This document shows positions 24,392-32,909 of a DNA stretch of 64,000 nucleotides, piece by piece. The position numbers and the translations under genes are program-made. This DNA is from an uncultured Halomonas sp. (lineage in GTDB: Bacteria; Pseudomonadota; Gammaproteobacteria; Pseudomonadales; Halomonadaceae). Location: assembly GCF_947490095.1 (NCBI RefSeq), contig NZ_CANLFS010000004.1, positions 1-64,000 on the forward strand, given 5' to 3'. Numbering within the stretch: the stretch's first letter is position 1; each line of letters begins with the position of its first letter. The notes beneath the pieces were generated by a model, which saw only the letters and a list, made by a program, of their open reading frames with translations, did no database searches and had not been told where the DNA came from.

Positions 24392-26254
24392 GTGGCCATG
24401 TCGATAGTCATCGGCGCCGGGCCAGCCGGCATGCATCTGGCACGCCGGCTGGCTCGACGCGATGAGGTACTGGTACTGGACGCCGACCCCGACAGCCCCG
24501 AGGCCACCGAGGCGCGCCCGCAATTACTTGCCCAACTGCCCTTCAAGCACTATCACTGCATTCGCGCGTCTCCGCACACATCTCCGAATCCCGGTCCCTT
24601 GCCCTTGATGACAGGTCTTCATCTGCTCTCCGGGCGCCGGGCGGTGCGGATCGACCGGCATAACCACCGAGTCATCGACGAGACCGGACAGGCCCACGCC
24701 TACTCTCGCCTGTTCCTTGCGCTGGGTGCTTCGCCCCGGCGGCCAGCGCTACCCGGGAGCCAGCTCGCCGGAGTGCAGACCCTCTATACCCGCCGCCAAC
24801 TCGACGCCCTGATCGACGCCCTGGCCCATCAGAAGCCTCTGCTGGTCGTGGGCGGCGGCCTGCTCGCCGTCGAACTCGCCGCCCTGGCGGCGGAGCGCGT
24901 CGACGTCACCCTGGTCACCCGCCGCCGGTTACTGGGACGCTATCTGAGCCCAGAAGTCAGCGACAGCGTCGTTCGGCATCTCGAAAAACGCGGTGTCCGG
25001 GTGCTCGAGCAGGCGCCGCCGCGGCGCCTTCTGGGCCACCACAGGGTGACCGGCATGGAGCTGGCAGACGGGCGACGCCTGACGACACGATGTGCCGTGC
25101 TGGCCTGCGGCATCATCCCCAATACGCGGCTGGCACAGGAAGCGGGACTCGCCACCGACGTGGGCATCCTGGTCAATGCCGACATGCGTAGCCCCAGTGA
25201 CCCCGAGATCTTCGCCGTGGGCGACTGCGCCCAGCCGCCCTGGCCATCGAAGCGGGGCAATATCGCCCAGGTCCTTCACCTTGCCGACCTGGCCCTCGCC
25301 GCGGCCTATCGCGAGCCGCCACCGGCGCCCTCAAGGGGACTACACCAGGAGTGCCGGCTAGGGGGCGATACCCGGCTGGTCCTGGCCGAGCCGTGCCAGC
25401 CATCGACCTCTATCCCCCGGGAGGTGGAGACACTCACTGTCAGGTGCAGACGCCGCATCCTGTCTGCGACGCTACAACATCAGCGAGTCGTTGCCTTCGA
25501 GGCATTGCTGCCCTCTACCCAGGCCAGGCGATTCACCGAACGCTGGGCAGACCGTGGGGCGCTCTGCCCAGCGGAAAGAATGGGGCTGCGCTGGCTGGCT
25601 TGGCTGCCACCGCGCCGCACATCCGACCCCATCGTCTGCCGCTGCGCCGGTGTTCGCCGCTCAGCCATTCGGGCCGCCATCGCCGAGCACGGCAACGAGC
25701 CGGTGATGATCCGCCAGGCAACCCGAGTGGGCGGCTACTGCGGCGGCTGTCTCGATGAGCTCGCCAGCCTGGCTGGTCACCGCCCGTGGCGCAGCCGCCT
25801 GATGCGCTGGTCGACGGCGGTAACAACGCTAGTTCTCGCCGGCATGCTGGGGTCGCTGCCGGTCTGGTCGGTTCCGGATAGCGCGCTTCGAGGGCATGCC
25901 TTCACGGCCTACCGCCTGATGACCGATGCCACCATCCGGGAGCTCAGTGGCTACCTGCTGCTCCTCGCCATCCTGTTGACGCTGGTGATCCGCGGCGGTC
26001 CCCGACGCTACTGGTGGCATAGCCTGCTGGGCGGCAGCGCCTTGCTGCTGCTGCCCCTGCATGCCCTGGGAGGCCTTTCCAGCGGCGTAGGCTTGAATGC
26101 CGGACTCGTCGGACTGATGCTGCTTGTCGTGCTGAGCGGTGCCCTGGCGATGTTCTACCGGCGACGGGTCTTGCTGCACCTCGGTCATCGGGTCGCCACG
26201 CTGCTCCTGCTGGTGGCGTCCCTGCTACACCTGGCGTTCGTCTATCAATATTGA
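24392..26254 (+). CDS. FAD oxidoreductase fused to BFD-type [2Fe-2S] domain and membrane domain
   Basis: A three-part protein of about 620 residues. Residues 1-300 form a nitrite-reductase/NADH-oxidase-like flavoprotein with VIGAGPAG, a second dinucleotide motif VVGGGLLAVELAALA and the FAD motif IFAVGDCAQ. Around residues 415-460 is a BFD-like iron-sulfur domain, CRCAGV then GYCGGC. The C-terminal 150 residues hold four or five helices with several histidines, possibly haem b ligands. GTG at 24392 is preferred because AGGGAG lies seven bases before it; ATG at 24398 is the alternative. It sits between the two cytochrome genes, so I infer electron transfer related to TTQ formation or amine oxidation. 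The exact role is unknown. Confidence 0.7.
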   Translation: MAMSIVIGAGPAGMHLARRLARRDEVLVLDADPDSPEATEARPQLLAQLPFKHYHCIRASPHTSPNPGPLPLMTGLHLLSGRRAVRIDRHNHRVIDETGQAHAYSRLFLALGASPRRPALPGSQLAGVQTLYTRRQLDALIDALAHQKPLLVVGGGLLAVELAALAAERVDVTLVTRRRLLGRYLSPEVSDSVVRHLEKRGVRVLEQAPPRRLLGHHRVTGMELADGRRLTTRCAVLACGIIPNTRLAQEAGLATDVGILVNADMRSPSDPEIFAVGDCAQPPWPSKRGNIAQVLHLADLALAAAYREPPPAPSRGLHQECRLGGDTRLVLAEPCQPSTSIPREVETLTVRCRRRILSATLQHQRVVAFEALLPSTQARRFTERWADRGALCPAERMGLRWLAWLPPRRTSDPIVCRCAGVRRSAIRAAIAEHGNEPVMIRQATRVGGYCGGCLDELASLAGHRPWRSRLMRWSTAVTTLVLAGMLGSLPVWSVPDSALRGHAFTAYRLMTDATIRELSGYLLLLAILLTLVIRGGPRRYWWHSLLGGSALLLLPLHALGGLSSGVGLNAGLVGLMLLVVLSGALAMFYRRRVLLHLGHRVATLLLLVASLLHLAFVYQY

Positions 26255-26269
26255 GAGCGGATATCGGTC

Positions 26270-26761
26270 ATGATTTCCAGTCAGCGCCTTCTATTGATCA
26301 GCCTGTTGCTGGCCCTGCTGGTCGGCGCTGCCTTGTTGCTGCTGGGGCAATGGCAACGCGCCGCCAGTCCGGCACCGCTCTCCCGAGGTCATCTCGATCT
26401 TGAGTGCGCCGACTGCCATCTCAGCATCAACAGCAGCCAGGCCACGCTGACGGCCAGCTGCCAGAGCTGCCACGACGAGGTGCTCGGCGAGCACCGAGCC
26501 CATTCACCGGCATACCTTTCCGCCGTCGGCCGCCGTGCTTCCCCCTGGCACACCCGACCGGACGGCTGTCTTGACTGCCATAACGGACATATTCGCGCCG
26601 GTGACGGCTTCGCCAGCGCTCTACCCACCGATCAGTGCGCCCTGTGCCATGCCAGCATCGTCACCGATCACGACTACCACCTGGGACTCGACTTCAACAG
26701 CTGCGCCAGCTGCCACCAATATCATGACAGGGTCATCTTCCGAGCCAGGCTTGGCGACTAA
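26270..26761 (+). CDS. Membrane-anchored penta-haem cytochrome c
   Basis: A 163-residue protein with an N-terminal hydrophobic anchor (about residues 7-27) and five haem c motifs: CADCH, CQSCH, CLDCH, CALCH and CASCH. Extra histidines between them could serve as distal ligands. It begins 15 bases after the flavoprotein gene and closes the amine dehydrogenase operon. A multi-haem protein here is notable because no MauG-type di-haem enzyme is encoded nearby; it might move electrons to or from the flavoprotein. Confidence 0.85.
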   Translation: MISSQRLLLISLLLALLVGAALLLLGQWQRAASPAPLSRGHLDLECADCHLSINSSQATLTASCQSCHDEVLGEHRAHSPAYLSAVGRRASPWHTRPDGCLDCHNGHIRAGDGFASALPTDQCALCHASIVTDHDYHLGLDFNSCASCHQYHDRVIFRARLGD

Positions 26762-26831
26762 CCATCATGCCGTTCACACTCACAGGCGACGGCGCTACTG
26801 TAGGGACCATCCACTGCGAGGAGCGATATGC

Positions 26832-28016
26832 ATGCCGGTTCGTGCTTTCTGGCACCTGTGGCGACGAGCCTTGTTGCTGGGCTCTCTCCTGATCATGGCC
26901 GGCTGCGAGGAGCCGCCCGAACGCTCGAGCGCCGGCTTCGCCGGACTGGGCGAAGACAGTGCCAGCTTCACCCAGGCCAGCCCCGACACGCCGCTACGCT
27001 TTCCCGCGGATTACGGGCCCCATCCGGACTACCGCATCGAGTGGTGGTACCTCACCGCCAACCTGGAGGACCGGCAGGGCGAGCCGCTGGGGCTGCAGTG
27101 GACCCTCTTCCGCCAGGCGCTACCCCCAGCAGAAGCGGCAACGGAGCAGGACCACTCCGAACCGGGCCCCTGGGCGGCCGACCAGCTATGGATGGCGCAT
27201 ATGGCGGTCTCCCGGGGCGAGCAGCACGCCGTCAGCGAGCGCTTCGCCCGCAGCCACTCCATGGCGCCGGCCCCACCCGCGACCCGCCAGGCCGGTGCGG
27301 TTGCCCAGCCCTTCCGCGCCTGGATCGACGACTGGGCCCTGACCAGCGACGTCGACGAGCCCGGGGCCGATACCTTCCAACGGCTGACGCTTGTCGCCTT
27401 CGACGAAGAAGACGACAGGCGCTTCGGCTATCGCCTCGAGTTGACCGCCGATGGTCCCCTGGTACGCCACGGCAACGACGGCTTCAGCCAGAAGTCTGCC
27501 GATGGCCAGGGCTCTCACTATTACAGTCAGCCCTTCTGGCGCATCGAGGGCGAGGTCATCCTGGCCGGCGAAACGCACGAGGTCAGCGGCCGGGGCTGGC
27601 TCGACCGGGAATGGAGCAGCCAGCTGCTGAGCCCCGACCAGACGGGCTGGGACTGGTTCTCGCTGCACCTCGATGATGGCAGCCGGTTGATGGCCTTTCG
27701 CCTGCGCGGCGGTGGCGAGGACGGCGGCGACTACCTGTCGGGCAGCGGGATCCGGTCGGACGGCTCCACGACCGACCTGGGCGCCGGCGAGATGACGCTG
27801 ACGCCGCTGGCCTTCTCGGCCGTGGCCGGCCGCGAGCTCCCCACCCGCTGGCGGCTGAGAGTGCCCGAACGCGATCTCGATCTGATCGTCGAGGCGCCTC
27901 ACGTCAAGCGCTGGATGGATACCACGGTGCCCTACTGGGAGGGCGAGGTCATCGCCCGGGACCGAGATGGCGGCAAGCGCCGGGGAACGGGCTATCTGGA
28001 GATGACCGGCTATTAA
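26832..28016 (+). CDS. AttH/CrtC-family (carotenoid 1,2-hydratase-like) lipoprotein
   Basis: Lipoprotein of 394 residues with the lipobox IMAGC (Cys25) and two lipocalin-like domains typical of the AttH/CrtC family: YRIEWWYLTANL near residue 65, GWLDREWSSQLL near residue 260, and PYWEGEV near the end. Such proteins normally sit directly after an FtsX-like permease in attEFGH-type loci; here the permease gene ends 6.3 kb upstream, with the amine dehydrogenase operon in between. The ATG follows GAGGAGC. Its leader and first codons resemble those of the NlpC/P60 lipoprotein at 30254. Confidence 0.8.
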   Translation: MPVRAFWHLWRRALLLGSLLIMAGCEEPPERSSAGFAGLGEDSASFTQASPDTPLRFPADYGPHPDYRIEWWYLTANLEDRQGEPLGLQWTLFRQALPPAEAATEQDHSEPGPWAADQLWMAHMAVSRGEQHAVSERFARSHSMAPAPPATRQAGAVAQPFRAWIDDWALTSDVDEPGADTFQRLTLVAFDEEDDRRFGYRLELTADGPLVRHGNDGFSQKSADGQGSHYYSQPFWRIEGEVILAGETHEVSGRGWLDREWSSQLLSPDQTGWDWFSLHLDDGSRLMAFRLRGGGEDGGDYLSGSGIRSDGSTTDLGAGEMTLTPLAFSAVAGRELPTRWRLRVPERDLDLIVEAPHVKRWMDTTVPYWEGEVIARDRDGGKRRGTGYLEMTGY

Positions 28017-28460
28017 GCGCTCGCTAGACGCCTCGCGTCGGCCCGATAAGCCGAAGGCCGCATCGGGTGTGATATTGGCGTCCGCTCCATGCCCGGTGCG
28101 CTGGCGCTTACCGGGCCTACGGAGTTATTGGCGGGCCTGCGGGGCGCAGCGCGTCGGCCCGATAAGCCGAAGGCGCATCGGGCGTGATATTGGCGTCTGC
28201 TCCATGCCCGGTGCGCTGGCGCTTACCGGGCCTACGGAGTTATTGACGGGCCTGCGGGGCGCGTCACGTCGGCTCAATAAGCCGAAGGCGCATCGGGCGT
28301 GATATTGGCATCCGTTCCATGCCCGGTGCGCTGGCGCTTACCGGGCCTACGGAATTATTGACGGGCCTGCGGGGCGCAGCGCGTAGGCCCTAAGCGCTCG
28401 CTAGACGCATCGCGTAGGCCCGATAAGCCGAAGGCGCATCGGGCGTGATGCTGGCGCCCG
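28014..28460. repeat. Array of alternating REP/BIME-like elements
   Basis: Three copies of a unit of about 115 bases, plus a partial fourth, fill the gap after the AttH gene. Each unit has a REP-like stem (GCCCGGTGCGCTGGCGCTTA, at 28091, 28206 and 28321) and an inverted partner (core GCCCGATAAGCCGAAGGCGC, near 28041, 28157, 28272 and 28418). The sequence resembles enterobacterial REP consensus including the GGCCTACG end. The block TAAGCGCTCGCTAGACGC occurs at 28014 and again near 28391, so the array starts exactly at the AttH stop codon. Confidence 0.85.
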
Positions 28461-28483
28461 CTCTAATAGAAGGCACCGGTGGA

Positions 28484-29452
28484 TCAGGCGTCGGGAATCT
28501 CCAGCGCTTCCTGAACCACCGGCCAAGCGTCTTCGCTGCCATCGCGGGTCGTCACGCCGTCCAGGAAGGCCTCAACCCGCTCCGGGTTGTCGCGCATCCA
28601 TTCCAGGGCAACCGCCTCGGGCGCACGCTCCTCATAGCTGAAGCCGTAGATCATGGCACTCTGATCATCGGCGCTGAACACCAGCTGGTCGAGCAGCCGG
28701 GCGGCGTTGGGATTGGATTCGGCGAAGTCATGCGACAACAGGGTGCGCACGTCGCTGCGCCCGCCATCCGGCCCCCAGGCATCTTCGGGATCATCGAGGA
28801 AGTGAATATCGTATTCGATGCTCGCCCAGTGGGGTGTCCAGGCATAGAAAACGATCCACTCGTCTCTGTCCATGCTCGCCTTGGCCTGGCTGAACATGCC
28901 CGTGACGGAGGTTTCAGACAGACGCCACTCATCGAGGCAATAGGTGCCGCTATCCTGCATCTCGGCCAGCAGATCGCTGGTACCGGAGCCGACCTCGATG
29001 GAATAGACCGTGCCACCGGCCTTGTCTCTCAGCGTCTCGCTGCACAGGTCTTTCGCCGAGGTGAAGCCTTCGTCATACACATAGCTCGGCACCACGAAGC
29101 CCAGACGCGCCCCATCGACGTTGTTACCCAGGTCGACAAGCGGGCTGTCGCTCTGCATGGCGGTGTCGTACATGGCCTGCTGGGCGGGCAGCCAGGCGGC
29201 CAGATAGACATCCAGCTCGCCTCGGCGCAGCCCCTCATAGCTGATGGTCGACCCCAGCTCTTCCTGACGGGTCGTGTAGCCGAGCGTATCCAGCAGCGCC
29301 ACGGCCAGTTGGCTCTTGACGGTCACCCCGGGCCAGGGCGGAATGGAGAAGCGTACCTGGGCGGGCTCGTCGGCCTGGGCGGTCAACGCCAGCGGCGAGG
29401 CCAGCAGGGCGCCGGCCAGCGCCAGGGTGATGGGACGACGGGGCAGATTCAT
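28484..29452 (-). CDS. OpuAC/ProX-type glycine-betaine-family binding protein (orphan)
   Basis: Periplasmic binding protein of 322 residues with a signal peptide ending near LTAQA|DEP. The mature start RFSIPPWPGVTVKSQLAVAL, the LDVYLAAWLP block and YAWTPHWASIEYD are hallmarks of the choline/carnitine/betaine binding family. It is clearly a paralogue of the protein at 57661-58593, sharing the WPGVTVKS region. No ABC partner is adjacent. The ATG chosen is the one giving a normal signal peptide; seven more in-frame codons exist upstream. The ligand is unknown; choline or another quaternary amine is likely. Confidence 0.85.
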   Translation of the reverse strand: MNLPRRPITLALAGALLASPLALTAQADEPAQVRFSIPPWPGVTVKSQLAVALLDTLGYTTRQEELGSTISYEGLRRGELDVYLAAWLPAQQAMYDTAMQSDSPLVDLGNNVDGARLGFVVPSYVYDEGFTSAKDLCSETLRDKAGGTVYSIEVGSGTSDLLAEMQDSGTYCLDEWRLSETSVTGMFSQAKASMDRDEWIVFYAWTPHWASIEYDIHFLDDPEDAWGPDGGRSDVRTLLSHDFAESNPNAARLLDQLVFSADDQSAMIYGFSYEERAPEAVALEWMRDNPERVEAFLDGVTTRDGSEDAWPVVQEALEIPDA

Positions 29453-29574
29453 CGAAACTCCTTGGCAGCTCATGCCATGGTGGAAGATGGCATGACCTTA
29501 TCCCCCCCGTCGCGACCCGGCAACACGACTTTACGATAGCTCGTCGCTCGCCAGGGTCGATGTTACGCCGAGCT

Positions 29575-30108
29575 TCAGTCGCCCTTGTCGGCCATCTTGG
29601 TGGCCTCGACTACCTCGATCCAGTAGCCGTCGGCGTCCTTCACGAAGGTCACATTCTTCATCTTGCCCTGGTCGGAGCGCTTGATGAACTCGACATCGTT
29701 GGCGTCGAACCAGGCCTCGGCGGCGCCGAGGTCCGGCACGCTGAAGCAGATATGACCGAAGCCCTGGGGTTCGGCATTACCATCATGGTAAGCGAAGTCT
29801 TCCTGTGCCTCGGTCCCCCAGTTGTGGGTCAGCTCCAGCAGGCCCTTCTGGCTGAAGGTCCAGACGGTTCTCTCTTCTTCATTGTCCGGCACGGCATCGC
29901 CTTGCTCCAGCCGAGCCAGGAAGTAGAGCGAAAACTGCATCTCCTCGAAATCGAGGCGCCGCACCACCGACATGCCGAAGACACGCGAGTAGAAGGCCAG
30001 CGCGCGCTCGGGATCCTTGATCCGCAGCATGGTGTGGTTGAGGCGAAAGCCTTCGGTATCGGCCGTAGGGAGCTGTGTCCCCGGATGCTGCTCACCCTGG
30101 AAGCTCAT
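29575..30108 (-). CDS. gloA: Lactoylglutathione lyase (glyoxalase I)
   Basis: Cytoplasmic enzyme of 177 residues that isomerises the methylglyoxal-glutathione hemithioacetal. Metal ligands are visible as His in LNHTMLRIKD, Glu in LELTHNWGTE, His in GFGHICFSV and Glu in YWIEVVE. The length and the insertion QFSLYFLARLEQGDAVP place it with the longer eukaryote/pseudomonad-type glyoxalases, often zinc-dependent. The ATG at 30108 gives the standard N-terminus; the open frame extends upstream through a tandem-repeat region. Confidence 0.93.
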   Translation of the reverse strand: MSFQGEQHPGTQLPTADTEGFRLNHTMLRIKDPERALAFYSRVFGMSVVRRLDFEEMQFSLYFLARLEQGDAVPDNEEERTVWTFSQKGLLELTHNWGTEAQEDFAYHDGNAEPQGFGHICFSVPDLGAAEAWFDANDVEFIKRSDQGKMKNVTFVKDADGYWIEVVEATKMADKGD

Positions 30109-30119
30109 GGTGACTCCTT

Positions 30120-30164
30120 GTGATACATGGATAGTGATACGTGGATGGTGATACGTGGAATGTG
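30120..30164. repeat. Three imperfect 15-base tandem repeats in the gloA leader
   Basis: The sequence GTGATACATGGATA, GTGATACGTGGATG, GTGATACGTGGAAT repeats about every 15 bases just upstream of gloA. It lies in the shared upstream region of gloA and the divergent NlpC/P60 gene. A regulatory or purely structural role cannot be told apart. Confidence 0.65.
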
Positions 30165-30253
30165 GATTCGAATATGGGGATGATGGTGGTACTTTTCCAC
30201 CAGCAGCTGCCAGAGCTACTGTAGATGGATATCCACGACAAGGAGCGATTCGC

Positions 30254-30739
30254 ATGCCCGTTCGTGATCACTGGCGAGTGTGGCTGCTAATGCTCACTCT
30301 CGCCCTGCTCGCCGGCTGTGCCGGCAAGCAACTGGCGGTGGAGGATCCACCGTCCCAGGAGGGCCTCTCCATGGACCGGGTGTTGATCCTGGCGGCGGCC
30401 GAACGTGCCCTGGGCACGCCCTATCGCTTCGGCGGGAATACACCCTCCGGCGTCGACTGCTCGGGGCTGGTGCAACTGGCCTACCAGGCCGCCGGCATTC
30501 CTGTTCCGCGCACCGCCGATGACCAGTTTCATCGCCTGCCGGAGGTAGACCGCGCCCGCCCCGGCGACCTGCTGTTCTTCGATACCAGCGGAGGCGGCAA
30601 GGCCAGTCATGTCGGTATCTATCGTGGCAATGGCCAGATGATTCATGCCCCCGGCCGTGGCCGCCGGGTGAAGACCTCACCGGTGGAGATCGCCTACTGG
30701 CAGGAGCGCTTCCTGGGGGCCGCCGCCCCCGCGCCCTGA
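30254..30739 (+). CDS. NlpC/P60-family murein endopeptidase lipoprotein
   Basis: Lipoprotein of 161 residues with lipobox LLAGC (Cys22) and a single NlpC/P60 domain. The catalytic triad is visible: Cys in GVDCSGLVQLAYQ, His in ASHVGIYRG and His in MIHAPGRG. Such proteins cut D-glutamyl-diaminopimelate bonds in peptidoglycan (Spr/MepS-like). The ATG follows AAGGAGC. The region from 30215 into the first codons resembles that before the AttH-like gene at 26832. It lies upstream of a two-component system, 40 bases away. Confidence 0.88.
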   Translation: MPVRDHWRVWLLMLTLALLAGCAGKQLAVEDPPSQEGLSMDRVLILAAAERALGTPYRFGGNTPSGVDCSGLVQLAYQAAGIPVPRTADDQFHRLPEVDRARPGDLLFFDTSGGGKASHVGIYRGNGQMIHAPGRGRRVKTSPVEIAYWQERFLGAAAPAP

Positions 30740-30779
30740 GATCAACCTCAGCAACCAGCCCTCAAGGAGGCAAGACCCG

Positions 30780-31460
30780 ATGCGTATCCTGCTGGTCGAG
30801 GATGACCCGAGCCTGGCGGCGGGTATCCGCCTGGCCCTCAGGCCCGAGCATTACACCGTGGATCATTTGGCGGATGGCGACGCGGCACTCGCCGCCCTGC
30901 AGGATAACGAGCCCTTCAACGCGGTGATTCTCGACCTAGGCCTGCCCGGGGTCGACGGCATGCGGGTGTTGGAGGCCATACGCCGCCATGGCAACCGGGT
31001 GCCGGTCCTGGTGCTGACCGCCCGCGATGGCGTCGACGACCGCATCGCCGGCCTGGATGCCGGCGCCGACGATTACATGGTCAAGCCCTTCGAGGTCGCC
31101 GAGCTCAAGGCGCGCCTGCGCGCCCTGCTGCGTCGCAGCCAGGGCCAGGCCACGCCACTGCTGGAGTGCCGCGGCATCCAGCTCGACCCCACTCATCGCC
31201 AGGTCAGCTTTCAGGATCAGGCGATCTCCCTGTCGCGCCGTGAGTTCACCCTGCTTCAGGAGTTCATGAGCCACCCGGGACGGGTCTATACCCGCGACAC
31301 CCTGATCCGCCTGGTCTACGGCTGGGAGGACGACGTGGAGAGCAACGCCATCGAGGTGCATATTCACCATCTGCGCCGCAAGCTGGCCCCCGGCCTGATC
31401 CGCACGGTACGCGGCATCGGCTATGTGATGGACCCTGCGCCCCAGGAAGCCGGCGCATGA
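30780..31460 (+). CDS. OmpR-family response regulator (QseB/PmrA-like)
   Basis: Response regulator of 226 residues. The receiver domain has acidic residues in LLVEDDPS, the phosphoacceptor Asp in VILDLGLPG, Thr in VLTARD and Lys in MVKPFE. A winged-helix DNA-binding domain follows from about residue 125 (LSRREFTLLQEF, then SNAIEVHIHHLRRKL). It overlaps the histidine kinase gene by four bases (ATGA), so they form one system. Target genes and signal are unknown; QseBC and PmrAB families are the nearest by look. Confidence 0.9.
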   Translation: MRILLVEDDPSLAAGIRLALRPEHYTVDHLADGDAALAALQDNEPFNAVILDLGLPGVDGMRVLEAIRRHGNRVPVLVLTARDGVDDRIAGLDAGADDYMVKPFEVAELKARLRALLRRSQGQATPLLECRGIQLDPTHRQVSFQDQAISLSRREFTLLQEFMSHPGRVYTRDTLIRLVYGWEDDVESNAIEVHIHHLRRKLAPGLIRTVRGIGYVMDPAPQEAGA

Positions 31461-32839
31461 ATTCCATCCGTCGTCGCACCATGGGCCTGACGCTGCTGGT
31501 GTTCGGCATCAGCATGCTGATCATCGGGCTGGCCAGCTATCGCTACGCCACCCATGAGATAGAGGGGCTCTACGATGCCAATCTGGCCCAGAACGCCCGC
31601 CTGCTGGAGAGCCTGATCCAGGCCCCACTGCCGGATGACCAGCGCCAGGCGTTGCTGTCCAGCCTCGAGAAACTCCTGGCCGGCGCCCCCTCGGACAAGG
31701 GCCTGGCCGGCCACCGTTACGCCAGCAAGTTGGCCTTTCAATTATGGGAGCGGGAACGGCTGGTACTACGCTCCGCCAGCGCCCCGTCCGAGCCGCTCAC
31801 CGATGCTCCGCCCGGCTATGCCAACAGCCATGTCTCGGGCCACGACTGGCGGGTCTATGTCCTCGACCTGCCTGGGTCGTCGCGGCAGTTGATGGTCGCC
31901 GAACGCGGTGACATGCGCGGCGAGCTGACTCGCACCGTGGCCCTGCGGACCCTGCTGCCGGACGTAATCGGCCTGCCGCTGCTGGCGCTGCTGCTGTGGT
32001 GGGCCATCGGCTGGGGGCTGCGGCCGCTGTCACGACTGGCTGAGGCGATCCGCCAACGCGACCCTCACAACCTGCAACCGCTGGTGATCCACCCCCTGCC
32101 CCGCGAACTGGATACCATCCTCGGCGCCCTGAACCGGCTGCTGGAGCGCCTTAGCCGTCTGCGGGTGCGCGAAAAGCGCTTTATCGCCGATGCCGCTCAC
32201 GAACTGCGCACGCCGTTGGCGGTGCTCGACCTCCACGCCCAGAACGCCCTGGCCGCCGAGGCCCCCGCCGATCGACACGAGTCGCTTCAGGAGCTACGCG
32301 GCGGTGTGGCCCGAGCCACCCGGCTAGTCTCCCAGCTGTTGACCCTGGCACGCCTGGAGCCCGAGGAAGAGCCACAGGCGAGGGCATCCGGCGTCATGGG
32401 CGACCTGCTGGTCGAGGTGCGCGAGTCACTGGCCGAGCTCTCGCCGCTGGCCATCGAACGCCGCCAGACCCTGGACCTTATCGCCGATGAGGCGGAAGAC
32501 TGGCGGCTGGCCGTCGAGCCTGGCGCCATGGGTATCCTGGTGCAGAATCTGGTCGGCAACGCCCTGCGCTACAGCCCGGACGCCGGCCGTGTGACCGTGA
32601 CGCTCGCCGCCGATGTGAACCGGCTTCACCTGTGCGTGGATGACCAGGGCCCCGGCATCCCCGAGGCCGAGCGCAACCGCGTCACCGAACGCTTCCATCG
32701 CGCCGGTCCCGGGGCCGGCGCCGGCCTGGGGCTCTCCATCGTCGAACGCCTGCTGGCCCGCCATGGCGGTACGCTCGAGCTCCAGCAGGCCCCCGGCGGC
32801 GGACTGCGGGCCGTGGCGGTGCTCCCCCGGCCGGCCTGA
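31457..32839 (+). CDS. Sensor histidine kinase (QseC/TctE-like)
   Basis: Membrane kinase of 460 residues. Two helices (about residues 10-30 and 160-185) flank a periplasmic sensor domain of the two-component-kinase N-terminal type. The H-box is DAAHELRTPLAVL, the N-box NLVGNALRYSP, and the G-boxes DDQGPGIPEAE and GAGLGLSIVERLL. It is translationally coupled to the response regulator. The sensed signal cannot be inferred. Confidence 0.9.
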   Translation: MNSIRRRTMGLTLLVFGISMLIIGLASYRYATHEIEGLYDANLAQNARLLESLIQAPLPDDQRQALLSSLEKLLAGAPSDKGLAGHRYASKLAFQLWERERLVLRSASAPSEPLTDAPPGYANSHVSGHDWRVYVLDLPGSSRQLMVAERGDMRGELTRTVALRTLLPDVIGLPLLALLLWWAIGWGLRPLSRLAEAIRQRDPHNLQPLVIHPLPRELDTILGALNRLLERLSRLRVREKRFIADAAHELRTPLAVLDLHAQNALAAEAPADRHESLQELRGGVARATRLVSQLLTLARLEPEEEPQARASGVMGDLLVEVRESLAELSPLAIERRQTLDLIADEAEDWRLAVEPGAMGILVQNLVGNALRYSPDAGRVTVTLAADVNRLHLCVDDQGPGIPEAERNRVTERFHRAGPGAGAGLGLSIVERLLARHGGTLELQQAPGGGLRAVAVLPRPA

Positions 32840-32909
32840 GGCCTCGGGCCTTGCCCGGCTCAGCGCCGGCCGCCTCCGGCATGACATGACCTGCGCCAGG
32901 CTGACCGCC

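Noticed and set aside
28069..28302. 77-residue frame in the REP array
   Set aside because: It is made of the repeat units themselves and encodes a duplicated peptide with no family.
28014..28460. Possible CRISPR array
   Set aside because: Repeats are long, alternately inverted and not separated by unique spacers of constant length; no cas genes are present.
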